Shown here: piece by piece, positions 25,473 to 30,867 of the stretch | Layout: each line of letters starts with the position of its first letter | How positions within the stretch are numbered: the stretch's first letter is position 1 | Source of the DNA: a virus | Reading direction: 5' to 3' (one strand) | DNA: 33,536 nucleotides | Virus record (IMG/VR): IMGVR_UViG_3300042154_002051 | Coordinates: 1 to 33,536 of that record | The notes under the pieces: generated by a model | What the model saw: only the letters and a program-made list of their open reading frames with translations | What the model was told of the DNA's origin: nothing | Databases searched by the model: none | Translations under genes and position numbers: made by a program

Positions 25473-25489
25473 GGGGAGGGGGTTGGGGG
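25473..25489 (+). other. G-run tract upstream of the glycan promoter
   Basis: The plus strand reads GGGG A GGGGG TT GGGGG within 17 bases, in a genome that is strongly A/T-rich. Three runs of four or five G could form a bulged or two-tetrad G-quadruplex on the plus strand, or a C-run on the transcribed strand. It lies 14 bases upstream of the -35 element at 25454-25459. No known element is recognised. Confidence 0.4.
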
Positions 25490-25553
25490 AGAAAGTCGTT
25501 TTTTAAAGAAATTTTTAGTATCTCTATTGATAGTAACTCATTTAAATCAAATA

Positions 25554-25721
25554 TTAGGTTATACACATATTCTTGCACACATTCCTTTTAAATCGTTTTA
25601 ACCACCATATGGGAAAATATATCAACCAATACATCGTAGTACCCATTAAAGCAAAGGAAAGTACCAACAACATCATTATAAGGCGTATAAACAGGATTAA
25701 CTTTTGAATTATGACTTGCAT
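25554..25721 (-). CDS. Small single-span membrane protein (55 aa)
   Basis: From the ATG at 25721 the frame reads MQVIIQKLILFIRLIMMLLV, then LSFALMGTTMYWLIYFPIWW, LKRFKRNVCKNMCIT, stop at 25554. Residues about 5-40 are hydrophobic, one or two membrane spans, ending in Arg/Lys-rich residues, giving N-out orientation by the positive-inside rule. It starts 6 bases below the stop of the 350-aa gene, the spacing seen at other junctions here. It fills most of the gap to the glycan promoter, which otherwise holds only a G-run tract and the promoter. Family unknown. Confidence 0.7.
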   Translation of the reverse strand: MQVIIQKLILFIRLIMMLLVLSFALMGTTMYWLIYFPIWWLKRFKRNVCKNMCIT

Positions 25722-25727
25722 AATTAA

Positions 25728-26780
25728 TTATTTATCTTTTTTCTTTTTAATTTCTTGTTGTAGTTCTACTATTTTTGCAGCGAGATAAGTTTGATTTTGT
25801 TTATCGGAAGATTGACCTTGTTGTATTTTCTCTTCAATAGATTGTCGTTGTTCTTCAACTCTTCTCTTTACTTCTTCATTGGTTTGTGCGATATCATCTT
25901 CTAAATCTCTCTTAGTTTTTTCGGCTTCATCTTTGATAGTATTGATAGGATTAGTTTCAATAGATAGAGTATCACTACTTTGAGTTTGTCTAACACTATG
26001 ATTAGAACCTAAATCATCAGTATCAGTATCTGCAATGATATCTTCTATAATCAATCCATATCCATTAGGTGTAGGTATTTCTCCTTTAAAGAAAGTATCT
26101 TGAATTCTATTAAAATCGTTTTTAAGTAAGGTTAATTGTTCACCCAGTTCAATAAGAAAGGTTTGTAGTTTTAAAGGGTCAAAAATCGTCTTCTCTTGAT
26201 CGGTAACAGTTCTAATAGGTACAACGGTATAGTGTGATGCATTAGGATTGTTTTTAGTATCTACCATTTTAAAGTAATCTACGACTTCAAACTTATCGGA
26301 TGGTCTTCCACTTTCCTTATCTAATGTATAGTTAATTTGGTCTATTAATTTCTTTGGTATACCTTCTACTACTCCATTTTGTATATCATCTATATAAGAT
26401 ACATCTACAACACCTGCCTGTCTATTCTGAAATTCTCTACCATCTATAAGGGATTGTAGTTTGGTTACGTCCAATTCAATCATCTTAATTGTATTACCCA
26501 TTGTAACTACCTTATCCTTAATAGTTAACTTACCATTCTCTATTATATCGTAGTGTGGGTTATTAGAATCCTTTATATCACTAAGGGTTTGTGGTGAACA
26601 TAGATAATCTAATCCTATCTTTACTATAATACCATTTGTTTTAATAACGGGTTTAAGATTTGCAAGAGGTAGACCAACGGGTAAGAATATAGGTTTGATA
26701 TCTTTTGATGCAGATATCTTCCAATTAGTACCTTCTTTAGTGTATCTATCCGGATTTTGTGTTATGGGTTTAATACTCAT
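25728..26780 (-). CDS. Unassigned protein with C-terminal coiled coil (350 aa)
   Basis: A 350-aa soluble protein. The N-terminal about 240 residues are mixed alpha/beta (KPIFLPVGLPLANLKPVIKT, YKMVDTKNNPNASHYTVVPI), with a Thr/Asp-rich linker (IIADTDTDDLGSN), and a C-terminal highly charged helix of about 80 residues (RDLEDDIAQTNEEVKRRVEE, LAAKIVELQQEIKKKK). It overlaps the 100-aa gene upstream by 11 bases. The genes 25728-27851 form one cluster; the layout globular domain then coiled coil suits a virion or assembly protein. I recognise no family. Confidence 0.72.
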   Translation of the reverse strand: MSIKPITQNPDRYTKEGTNWKISASKDIKPIFLPVGLPLANLKPVIKTNGIIVKIGLDYLCSPQTLSDIKDSNNPHYDIIENGKLTIKDKVVTMGNTIKMIELDVTKLQSLIDGREFQNRQAGVVDVSYIDDIQNGVVEGIPKKLIDQINYTLDKESGRPSDKFEVVDYFKMVDTKNNPNASHYTVVPIRTVTDQEKTIFDPLKLQTFLIELGEQLTLLKNDFNRIQDTFFKGEIPTPNGYGLIIEDIIADTDTDDLGSNHSVRQTQSSDTLSIETNPINTIKDEAEKTKRDLEDDIAQTNEEVKRRVEEQRQSIEEKIQQGQSSDKQNQTYLAAKIVELQQEIKKKKDK

Positions 26781-27072
26781 TATTAATTTCTTTATATGCC
26801 TTTTTATATAACCTTAATTCATCTTTGATAGTAGACTTACGATTTACTCTTATGTCGTATATCGTTCTTTGTAGTTTCTTATATAACCCTAAATCAATTG
26901 CATCGGTTATTATATAGTTAATAGATAAACTTTTTTCGTATTTCTTATATTCTTTATTATTTACAAATTCTTCTTTTACCTCATCTAATGGTTGTAACTT
27001 AAATATCTTTGCAACACCGATAGATGTTCCGTATTCTGTTGCAACTCTCTCAAAGACTTCTTCTTTTAACAT
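26770..27072 (-). CDS. Unassigned protein (100 aa)
   Basis: A 100-aa basic, largely helical protein (MLKEEVFERVATEYGTSIGV, KYEKSLSINYIITDAIDLGL, YKKLQRTIYDIRVNRKSTIK). It sits one base below the stop of the 132-aa gene and overlaps the 350-aa gene by 11 bases. Composition resembles small DNA- or protein-binding phage proteins, but I see no motif. The call rests on tight spacing and codon use matching neighbours. Confidence 0.7.
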   Translation of the reverse strand: MLKEEVFERVATEYGTSIGVAKIFKLQPLDEVKEEFVNNKEYKKYEKSLSINYIITDAIDLGLYKKLQRTIYDIRVNRKSTIKDELRLYKKAYKEINNEY

Positions 27073-27073
27073 T

Positions 27074-27472
27074 TTATTTTATATTTGGTGGTATGTTTCT
27101 TGCTTTGTCGTATATGTCTGATTTTAAATTATCCAACCTCCTTATGATATCCGATGCCATTGCGTTAATCATTATTTCTTTACGTTTGTCATCCATACTA
27201 TTGGTCTTTTGAATTAGTTTAAGGGATTTTATCATACCCTTTATATCATCTTCCATCCTTTCCCATTCAATTTGCCTAAGTCTTTCATTAATCTTATTTG
27301 GTATTACTATTTTCTTTTTCATTGCAAGGGGTACATTACTTCTATCACCAACTGAACCTATTGGCCCGTATTGTTGATTGCCACATCTTGTTAGAAAATC
27401 TTCATCGGTTTCGTTGGGTAGTCTTTCACATTGTCCTTCATATACCTTTAACAACAATTCTTTTAATTTCAT
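27074..27472 (-). CDS. Unassigned protein beginning MKLKELLLKVYEGQ (132 aa)
   Basis: A 132-aa protein. The N-terminal MKLKELLLKVYEG is shared in style with the next gene's MIKLKDILETS; this opening is common in structural or assembly proteins of Bacteroidota and freshwater myoviruses. Then follow CERLPNETDEDFLTRCGNQQ, a basic linker (VPLAMKKKIVIPNKINERLR) and a helical end with IRRLDNLKSDIYDKARNIPP. Two Cys about 15 residues apart could bind metal but lack a full motif. It overlaps nothing; the next start lies four bases away. Confidence 0.72.
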   Translation of the reverse strand: MKLKELLLKVYEGQCERLPNETDEDFLTRCGNQQYGPIGSVGDRSNVPLAMKKKIVIPNKINERLRQIEWERMEDDIKGMIKSLKLIQKTNSMDDKRKEIMINAMASDIIRRLDNLKSDIYDKARNIPPNIK

Positions 27473-27476
27473 AATA

Positions 27477-27851
27477 TTATTTGTTTCTAACTTGTAATGT
27501 TTTACTTACCTTCATTAATTCATCTTTAAATCTACATTTGTCCATATCCAATAGACTTTTTTGAGAAATTTTGTTTACCTTATTTGGATGGATGAATACA
27601 TGTTTAGGAAAATTACCTACAATCTTGTCGGTTTGTGGATAATACTTCATACCATCCATTATATCGGATACTGAATAAGATAGTTTACCGAATTGATGTG
27701 CCTTAAGGTTTCTTTCTAATATTCTAAATATCTCTTTTCTCTTCTTTTCATCCTTAAGTCCAATAGTATCATCCCAAAATACAAACTTCACCATACTTGG
27801 TTCAATTGTATTAACATGTGATGTTTCTAATATATCTTTTAATTTAATCAT
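27477..27851 (-). CDS. Unassigned protein beginning MIKLKDILETSHVN (124 aa)
   Basis: A 124-aa basic protein: MIKLKDILETSHVNTIEPSM, VKFVFWDDTIGLKDEKKRKE, then ILERNLKAHQFGKLSYSVSD and PKHVFIHPNKVNKISQKSLL. The KLKDIL start links it to the 132-aa gene below. It is the first gene of the 27851-25554 cluster; an ATATTTATT motif starts 6 bases before its ATG and the terminator of the 36-aa gene is next to that, so it begins a transcription unit. No family is recognised; a structural or assembly role fits the neighbourhood. Confidence 0.72.
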   Translation of the reverse strand: MIKLKDILETSHVNTIEPSMVKFVFWDDTIGLKDEKKRKEIFRILERNLKAHQFGKLSYSVSDIMDGMKYYPQTDKIVGNFPKHVFIHPNKVNKISQKSLLDMDKCRFKDELMKVSKTLQVRNK

Positions 27852-27856
27852 ACACC

Positions 27857-27865
27857 AATAAATAT
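27857..27865 (-). promoter_or_regulatory. Candidate late-promoter motif ATATTTATT before the 27851 gene
   Basis: The coding strand reads GATATTTATTGGTGTATG, with the ATG of the 124-aa gene only five bases after the nonamer, so transcription from it would be leaderless. It lies in the 30-base gap between the terminator (27875-27901) and the start codon. Inference by likeness to 6358, 9458 and 28073. Confidence 0.33.
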
Positions 27866-27874
27866 CTTTGAATT

Positions 27875-27901
27875 AAAAAACCCCCACTATGTAGTGAGGG
27901 T
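27875..27901 (-). terminator. Intrinsic terminator after the 36-aa gene
   Basis: On the minus strand ACCC-TCAC (27901-27894) pairs with GTG-GGGT (27887-27880) with one internal mismatch around a 6-base loop, followed by TTTTTT (27880-27875). It lies 8 bases after the stop of the 36-aa gene and would stop transcripts coming from the structured-RNA region. Confidence 0.75.
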
Positions 27902-27909
27902 CTCTTTCT

Positions 27910-28020
27910 TTATTTTTTTAAGAACTTTTTACCGAAATTAATAAGATGTGGTACTACCAACCATCCTATTACTACACCCACTACGAATTGTAATGAGAAT
28001 ACGAAATCTAATACTACCAT
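27910..28020 (-). CDS. Small membrane peptide (36 aa)
   Basis: From the ATG at 28020: MVVLDFVFSLQFVVGVVIGW, then LVVPHLINFGKKFLKK, stop at 27910. A hydrophobic span covers about residues 1-25 and Lys residues close the C-terminus. It lies directly before a terminator, with A/T-rich leader and an ATATTTATT motif 53 bases upstream. Such short holin-like or regulatory peptides are common in phages; no family is recognised. Coding is likely but not certain at this length. Confidence 0.6.
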   Translation of the reverse strand: MVVLDFVFSLQFVVGVVIGWLVVPHLINFGKKFLKK

Positions 28021-28072
28021 TTTCGTTTTTGTTTAAGTTAGAAAATAAGTCAACCTATTCCGATATCGTATT

Positions 28073-28081
28073 AATAAATAT
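28073..28081 (-). promoter_or_regulatory. Candidate late-promoter motif ATATTTATT before the 36-aa gene
   Basis: The nonamer on the minus strand lies 53 bases before the ATG at 28020, between the structured-RNA candidate and the small membrane-peptide gene. It matches the motif at 6358, 9458 and 27857, but its longer distance makes it the weakest copy. Confidence 0.25.
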
Positions 28082-28135
28082 CAGTTAGATAAAATAAAAA
28101 CACTTAATTTCACTTTGTGTGTATCATACATCATG

Positions 28136-28320
28136 TCAAAATTGCTCCTATACGCAAAAAAAGTGACCCCGGTATTCGCACGTATCCGACCCGATTTTTG
28201 CAATCGCGGTTTTGCCTAGTTACACGAAACTAGACGGGACCCTTTCGGGCAAAATGAGCACAAAGAAACCGACAGCGTTTCTGCTATCGGTTCATCCTAC
28301 GATTAGGAGCTCTTTGTAAT
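28136..28320 (-). ncRNA. Candidate structured RNA with successive three-way junctions
   Basis: This gene-free stretch is visibly richer in G+C than its flanks. On the minus strand: P1 ACAAAGA (28317-28311) pairs with TCTTTGT (28266-28260), enclosing hairpin TCCTA-ATCG-TAGGA (28308-28295) and 9-bp hairpin ACCGATAGC/GCTGTCGGT (28291-28268, loop AGAAAC), leaving junctions of only 2, 3 and 1 bases. Next, TTTTG (28254-28250) can pair with CAAAA (28215-28211) around CCC-GAAA-GGG (28249-28240, GNRA tetraloop) and CTAGTT/AACTAG (28233-28216). CGATT/AATCG (28206-28192) and ATACG/CGTAT (28185-28150) follow. Several pairs are G-T only in the minus orientation, which argues for an RNA transcribed with the genes. 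No known family is recognised. Confidence 0.6.
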
Positions 28321-28356
28321 TAAACTAAATATATGAAAACCAAACCAAACTTCTTT

Positions 28357-28575
28357 TTAAAACATACGTGCTACCCACTTAGGATAGTTTGTATATTGTT
28401 GCATGAGTTCAGTAGCTTTGTAGTCTTTCACTTCTACTCTACTACCTATTCTCATATCACTACACCACTTTTGAAATTCTACATCTGCCATAACTTTCTC
28501 TCTCTCATTCTCTATACTATGATACTTCTCTATGTCTATACTATGTATTGTGTCTACTATACTATTACTATTCAT
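28357..28575 (-). CDS. Unassigned protein (72 aa)
   Basis: A 72-aa protein: MNSNSIVDTIHSIDIEKYHS, IENEREKVMADVEFQKWCSD, MRIGSRVEVKDYKATELMQQ, YTNYPKWVARMF. It is soluble, with helices and a basic end. The stop is about 40 bases upstream of the structured RNA's 5' side, so RNA and gene could share a transcript. The next gene's stop is 37 bases away with no promoter that I can recognise. A plus-strand frame over the same bases (28333-28731) is a shadow. No family is recognised. Confidence 0.6.
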   Translation of the reverse strand: MNSNSIVDTIHSIDIEKYHSIENEREKVMADVEFQKWCSDMRIGSRVEVKDYKATELMQQYTNYPKWVARMF

Positions 28576-28612
28576 AACTTAACTGAATTTATTTTTATTA
28601 AGATTGTCCGAC

Positions 28613-28843
28613 TTAAGCTTTTGCTTTTGCGGGATGTAACTCAAAGATTTGTTTTAGATATTCATCTTCATTCTCCATGTCCTCAGCTGACATATCGTTA
28701 TACCTTTCTAACAAAGCAATTGCGGACCTGATTTCACCCAACTGTTCACTTGCTGCCCATTTAGGTTTGCCATCTTGCAGACCTTTAATCTTCTTCATTA
28801 ATACTACCTCGTCTTGTTTAAGTTTTTTGATTGCGTAATCCAT
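28613..28843 (-). CDS. Unassigned helical protein (76 aa)
   Basis: A 76-aa protein: MDYAIKKLKQDEVVLMKKIK, GLQDGKPKWAASEQLGEIRS, AIALLERYNDMSAEDMENED, EYLKQIFELHPAKAKA. It is helical and resembles small phage proteins of unknown role. From 28843 it overlaps the metallopeptidase gene by 40 bases; an internal Met at residue 16 (28798) would remove the overlap. The coding frame itself is supported by amino-acid balance with few rare residues. Confidence 0.62.
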   Translation of the reverse strand: MDYAIKKLKQDEVVLMKKIKGLQDGKPKWAASEQLGEIRSAIALLERYNDMSAEDMENEDEYLKQIFELHPAKAKA

Positions 28844-29235
28844 TTGTTATTTTGTTTTATATGTGTCCAACACTCTTTAGTGTATTTATCTTCGTTTCTT
28901 CTTGCTTCCCTTTCATATGGGTTTCTACTATATGACCCAGGGTATTTATAATATTTTGTTCTTATTGGTTGTAATTGGTGAGTCCATTCGTGTATGCAAG
29001 TTTGTATTAACTCTCTCACATTCTCACATTGATCCCAGTATATCCAAATCTCATTATCGTCAGCATCGTATGCACCACAGTCCGTATCATATCCTTTCAC
29101 TACGGACCAGATTGGCTCAAACTTTTTTCTTTTATTAACTCCTAAATGTCTCTTACACCATCGTAGAGCCATATTAGTTATACTTACAGCCGGAGCACGA
29201 CCTAACCCTTGCACCTTCGTGTTTAAATAAATCAT
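28804..29235 (-). CDS. Zinc metallopeptidase-like protein (HExxH, SprT/M-type)
   Basis: A 143-aa protein with HEWTH at residues 82-86 (LIQTCIHEWTHQLQPIRTKY), the zincin motif of a zinc-binding His pair and catalytic Glu. NPYEREARRNEDKYTKECWT follows, where E in 'yE.eA' is the usual third ligand of short bacterial/phage metallopeptidases. The N-terminal part has AVSITNMALRWCKRHLGVNK and an acidic, aromatic stretch (DCGAYDADDNEIWIYWDQC). There is no signal peptide, so it would act in the cytoplasm. Its leader is A-rich. It is followed on the 5' side by a terminator, so it starts a unit. Function in phage biology is unknown. Confidence 0.78.
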   Translation of the reverse strand: MIYLNTKVQGLGRAPAVSITNMALRWCKRHLGVNKRKKFEPIWSVVKGYDTDCGAYDADDNEIWIYWDQCENVRELIQTCIHEWTHQLQPIRTKYYKYPGSYSRNPYEREARRNEDKYTKECWTHIKQNNKWITQSKNLNKTR

Positions 29236-29253
29236 TTGTGTTTGTTTAGTTAT

Positions 29254-29283
29254 AAAAAAAGTGGCACTATTGGGGTGCCACTT
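29254..29283 (-). terminator. Intrinsic terminator after the tRNA-like gene
   Basis: AAGTGGCAC (29283-29275) pairs with GTGCCACTT (29267-29259) around a 7-base loop on the minus strand and runs into TTTTTTT (29260-29254). It separates the tRNA-like transcript from the metallopeptidase gene below. Confidence 0.85.
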
Positions 29284-29303
29284 CTATTGATATCAAAGCT
29301 TTC

Positions 29304-29342
29304 TTTGTAAAGTAAATCGGAGAATAACCATTTGTAAAGTAA
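29304..29342. repeat. Direct repeat TTTGTAAAGTAA (two copies) beside the tRNA-like gene
   Basis: On the plus strand TTTGTAAAGTAA occurs at 29304-29315 and 29331-29342, 27 bases apart. Its core TTTGTAAAG faces two copies of CTTTACAA on the other side of the tRNA-like gene, in inverted order. Confidence 0.6.
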
Positions 29343-29362
29343 CCAATATGCTTTTGATATAG

Positions 29363-29461
29363 AGCGGTGAGCTAGAATTGAACTAACCCCTTTAGTCTGG
29401 AGGACTATCGTGCAACCCATGGGCTTTTACGTCCGTGTGGTAACCATTACACTTTCACCGC
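29363..29461 (-). tRNA. tRNA-like gene with an abnormal centre (99 nt)
   Basis: On the minus strand the acceptor arm is GCGGTGA/TCACCGC (7 bp; 29461-29455 with 29370-29364), D arm GTGT/ACAC (29452-29449 with 29438-29435) with loop containing GG, and T arm GTTAG-TTCAATT-CTAGC (29387-29371) with the conserved TTC. The next base, T, could be the discriminator; CCA is not encoded. Between D and T arms, 27 bases (29434-29408) precede a 5-bp hairpin TAGTC-CTCCA-GACTA (29407-29393), then AAGGG. A normal 17-base anticodon arm cannot be found: the hairpin loop has five bases (UCC central, maybe Gly), so identity is uncertain. Confidence 0.6.
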
Positions 29462-29474
29462 TTCATTAGGACGA

Positions 29475-29514
29475 GGAATCTTTACAACCATATTGCTATG
29501 GAATCTTTACAACC
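29475..29514. repeat. Direct repeat GGAATCTTTACAACC (two copies) upstream of the tRNA-like gene
   Basis: Plus-strand copies of GGAATCTTTACAACC are at 29475-29489 and 29500-29514, 25 bases apart, between the lipoprotein-like gene and the tRNA-like gene. Each contains CTTTACAA, the reverse complement of TTGTAAAG repeated at 29304 and 29331. Confidence 0.7.
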
Positions 29515-29524
29515 CCGTGCTAAA

Positions 29525-29839
29525 TTATTTTACTACTGATGTAGTGTCTACTACTGGAGCAACTACTGTTGTATCTACTTTTGTAGAATCCACTGCAGTT
29601 GAATCAGCTTTCACTTCAGTTGATGCAGTTCCACATGCTACCATACCCAAAGTTAACACTAATGCCATCGCACCTACTTTTGCTTTATTCAAAATAGATG
29701 ATAAACGCTTTGCGTTGTAAAGAGCTTTAGTTGTATAAAAGTCTCTCTTTTGTTCACTAATAGTAGTAGCAGCTTCGTTTAAGTTGTTTACTAATTCTGT
29801 TACCTGATAGTTTACCTTTGTTGCAATTTTCTTTGCCAT
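29525..29839 (-). CDS. Lipoprotein-like protein with T/D/S/V-rich tail
   Basis: A 104-aa protein with three parts. Residues 1-52 are soluble and helical (MAKKIATKVNYQVTELVNNL, YTTKALYNAKRLSSILNKAK). Residues 55-69 are hydrophobic (GAMALVLTLGMVACG) ending in a VAC lipobox-like Cys69. Residues 70-104 are T/D/S/V-rich (VKADSTAVDSTKVDTTVVAP). The last two parts look exactly like small Bacteroidota lipoproteins, but the hydrophobic part is too far from the start for a normal signal peptide, so it may be an internal anchor. The gene has its own promoter (29954-29982) and a long leader of about 110 bases with a hairpin (TGAGG/CCTCA, near 29886-29908). Function unknown. Confidence 0.72.
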   Translation of the reverse strand: MAKKIATKVNYQVTELVNNLNEAATTISEQKRDFYTTKALYNAKRLSSILNKAKVGAMALVLTLGMVACGTASTEVKADSTAVDSTKVDTTVVAPVVDTTSVVK

Positions 29840-29953
29840 GTTATTTTTTTGCTTCCCATTAAGTTATTAATTGTTCAAACTCCATTGAGGCGGGTCGCTT
29901 TTACCTCAGCTTCGTTTGTATCTTTATTTTGTTATTGTCTCTTTGTTATATGT

Positions 29954-29982
29954 AATATACGACAAATATTTGACATTACCAA
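29954..29982 (-). promoter_or_regulatory. Promoter TTGGTA-N17-TATATT for the lipoprotein-like gene
   Basis: TTGGTA (29982-29977), 17 bases, TATATT (29959-29954) on the minus strand; start expected near 29947. The 31 bases 29954-29984 are identical to 13996-14026. It stands immediately below the stop (29985) of the 130-aa gene. Confidence 0.8.
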
Positions 29983-29984
29983 AT

Positions 29985-30377
29985 TTATTTTATTATTGTA
30001 CCATATCCACCACTATTGGTATTAGTTATAAACCAACTCCAATCTTCCTCACCATAAAACCTGTCCCAATTAGGGCCCTTACTCAATCCTTTGCGTCCGT
30101 TGTATTGGATAACTCCGATATCTTTTAAGTTCTTGCGTATCGTTGAATAGTATCCGTTAAGACTTACTTTGCCTAATTTGTTATCTTCAATTAACATTTC
30201 CCTAATGATTGCAGTCCACGATGGTTTACTCATTAACTCCATTACATTGTAAAGGTGTTTATATACTTTAGCAACCATTCGTTTGTTTGCTGAATCATAT
30301 CCTACTTTGTTTAACCAAATTTCGTTTGGTGTATCAATCGGGTCAATTAAATGATTTGGTGTGTTGTTCTTATTCAT
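29985..30377 (-). CDS. Unassigned protein, possible winged-helix (130 aa)
   Basis: A 130-aa protein: YDSANKRMVAKVYKHLYNVM, ELMSKPSWTAIIREMLIEDN, then KVSLNGYYSTIRKNLKDIGV and IQYNGRKGLSKGPNWDRFYG. The pattern of three helices followed by strand-loop with GRKGLSKGPN is like a winged helix-turn-helix: 'r.L..lg.I...gr.g....' at the end, so DNA binding is possible. The start is an ATG preceded by the leader motif CCATTAAAA (8 bases off). It is followed by the promoter at 29954-29982. Function not known. Confidence 0.68.
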   Translation of the reverse strand: MNKNNTPNHLIDPIDTPNEIWLNKVGYDSANKRMVAKVYKHLYNVMELMSKPSWTAIIREMLIEDNKLGKVSLNGYYSTIRKNLKDIGVIQYNGRKGLSKGPNWDRFYGEEDWSWFITNTNSGGYGTIIK

Positions 30378-30400
30378 ATTATAGTTTTAATGGTGTTTAA

Positions 30401-30802
30401 TTATTTATCAGTATCTTCGCCGTTAGCAGTTGTGGTCTCTACACTAATACTACCGCCGTTGTAGTAAGTTGAATACGCAGTGTCTAAAGATAATTTGTTT
30501 GAAACCAAAGCACCTTCTAATACATTAGTTGCAATCAATTCCTTTTTATCTTTCTTACTCAATACATTTTTTATCAATGAGGTTTCTAACTTATCCATTT
30601 TAGTTTCTACTTCAATCTCACCTACATACTTACGAACACTTTCTTCGTCAACAAAGATACGAGGTTTGTCCATCTTCGGTCCTGATAACTCAATCACTTC
30701 GTAGATATGTTTACCATCACCGAAATTGAATTTCTTATTCTTTACTATGGCTTTATAACCTCTCTTACCTAATTTAATTTCTTTTACTTTACTCTTACTC
30801 AT
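30401..30802 (-). CDS. Unassigned protein (133 aa)
   Basis: A 133-aa protein: KEIKLGKRGYKAIVKNKKFN, GDGKHIYEVIELSGPKMDKP, RIFVDEESVRKYVGEIEVET, then helices and a Thr/Gly-rich C-terminus (NGGSISVETTTANGEDTDK). The first part looks like a small beta domain, the middle a helix. It begins with an ATG preceded by ACATTAAAA 10 bases away and a gap of 65 bases on its 5' side. It is not similar to any family that I recognise. Confidence 0.65.
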   Translation of the reverse strand: MSKSKVKEIKLGKRGYKAIVKNKKFNFGDGKHIYEVIELSGPKMDKPRIFVDEESVRKYVGEIEVETKMDKLETSLIKNVLSKKDKKELIATNVLEGALVSNKLSLDTAYSTYYNGGSISVETTTANGEDTDK

Positions 30803-30867
30803 ACTATTATCTTTTAATGTTTTTAATTACTTCGTTGAATGGATACCAGGGTATTGACCTTTGCATA

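Noticed and set aside
28258-28320. Hammerhead ribozyme or purine riboswitch
   Set aside because: Three stems meet, but the conserved CUGAUGA/GAAA core and the riboswitch junction bases are absent; junctions here are GC, TGA and T only.
28333-28731. Plus-strand frame of 132 codons
   Set aside because: It overlaps two plausible minus-strand genes and is rich in Tyr, His, Phe and Leu with no recognisable domain, as expected for the shadow of A-rich coding.
29363-29461. Class II (Ser/Leu/Tyr) tRNA with a long variable arm
   Set aside because: No 5-bp anticodon stem with a seven-base loop is found next to the D arm; the only strong central hairpin has a five-base loop.
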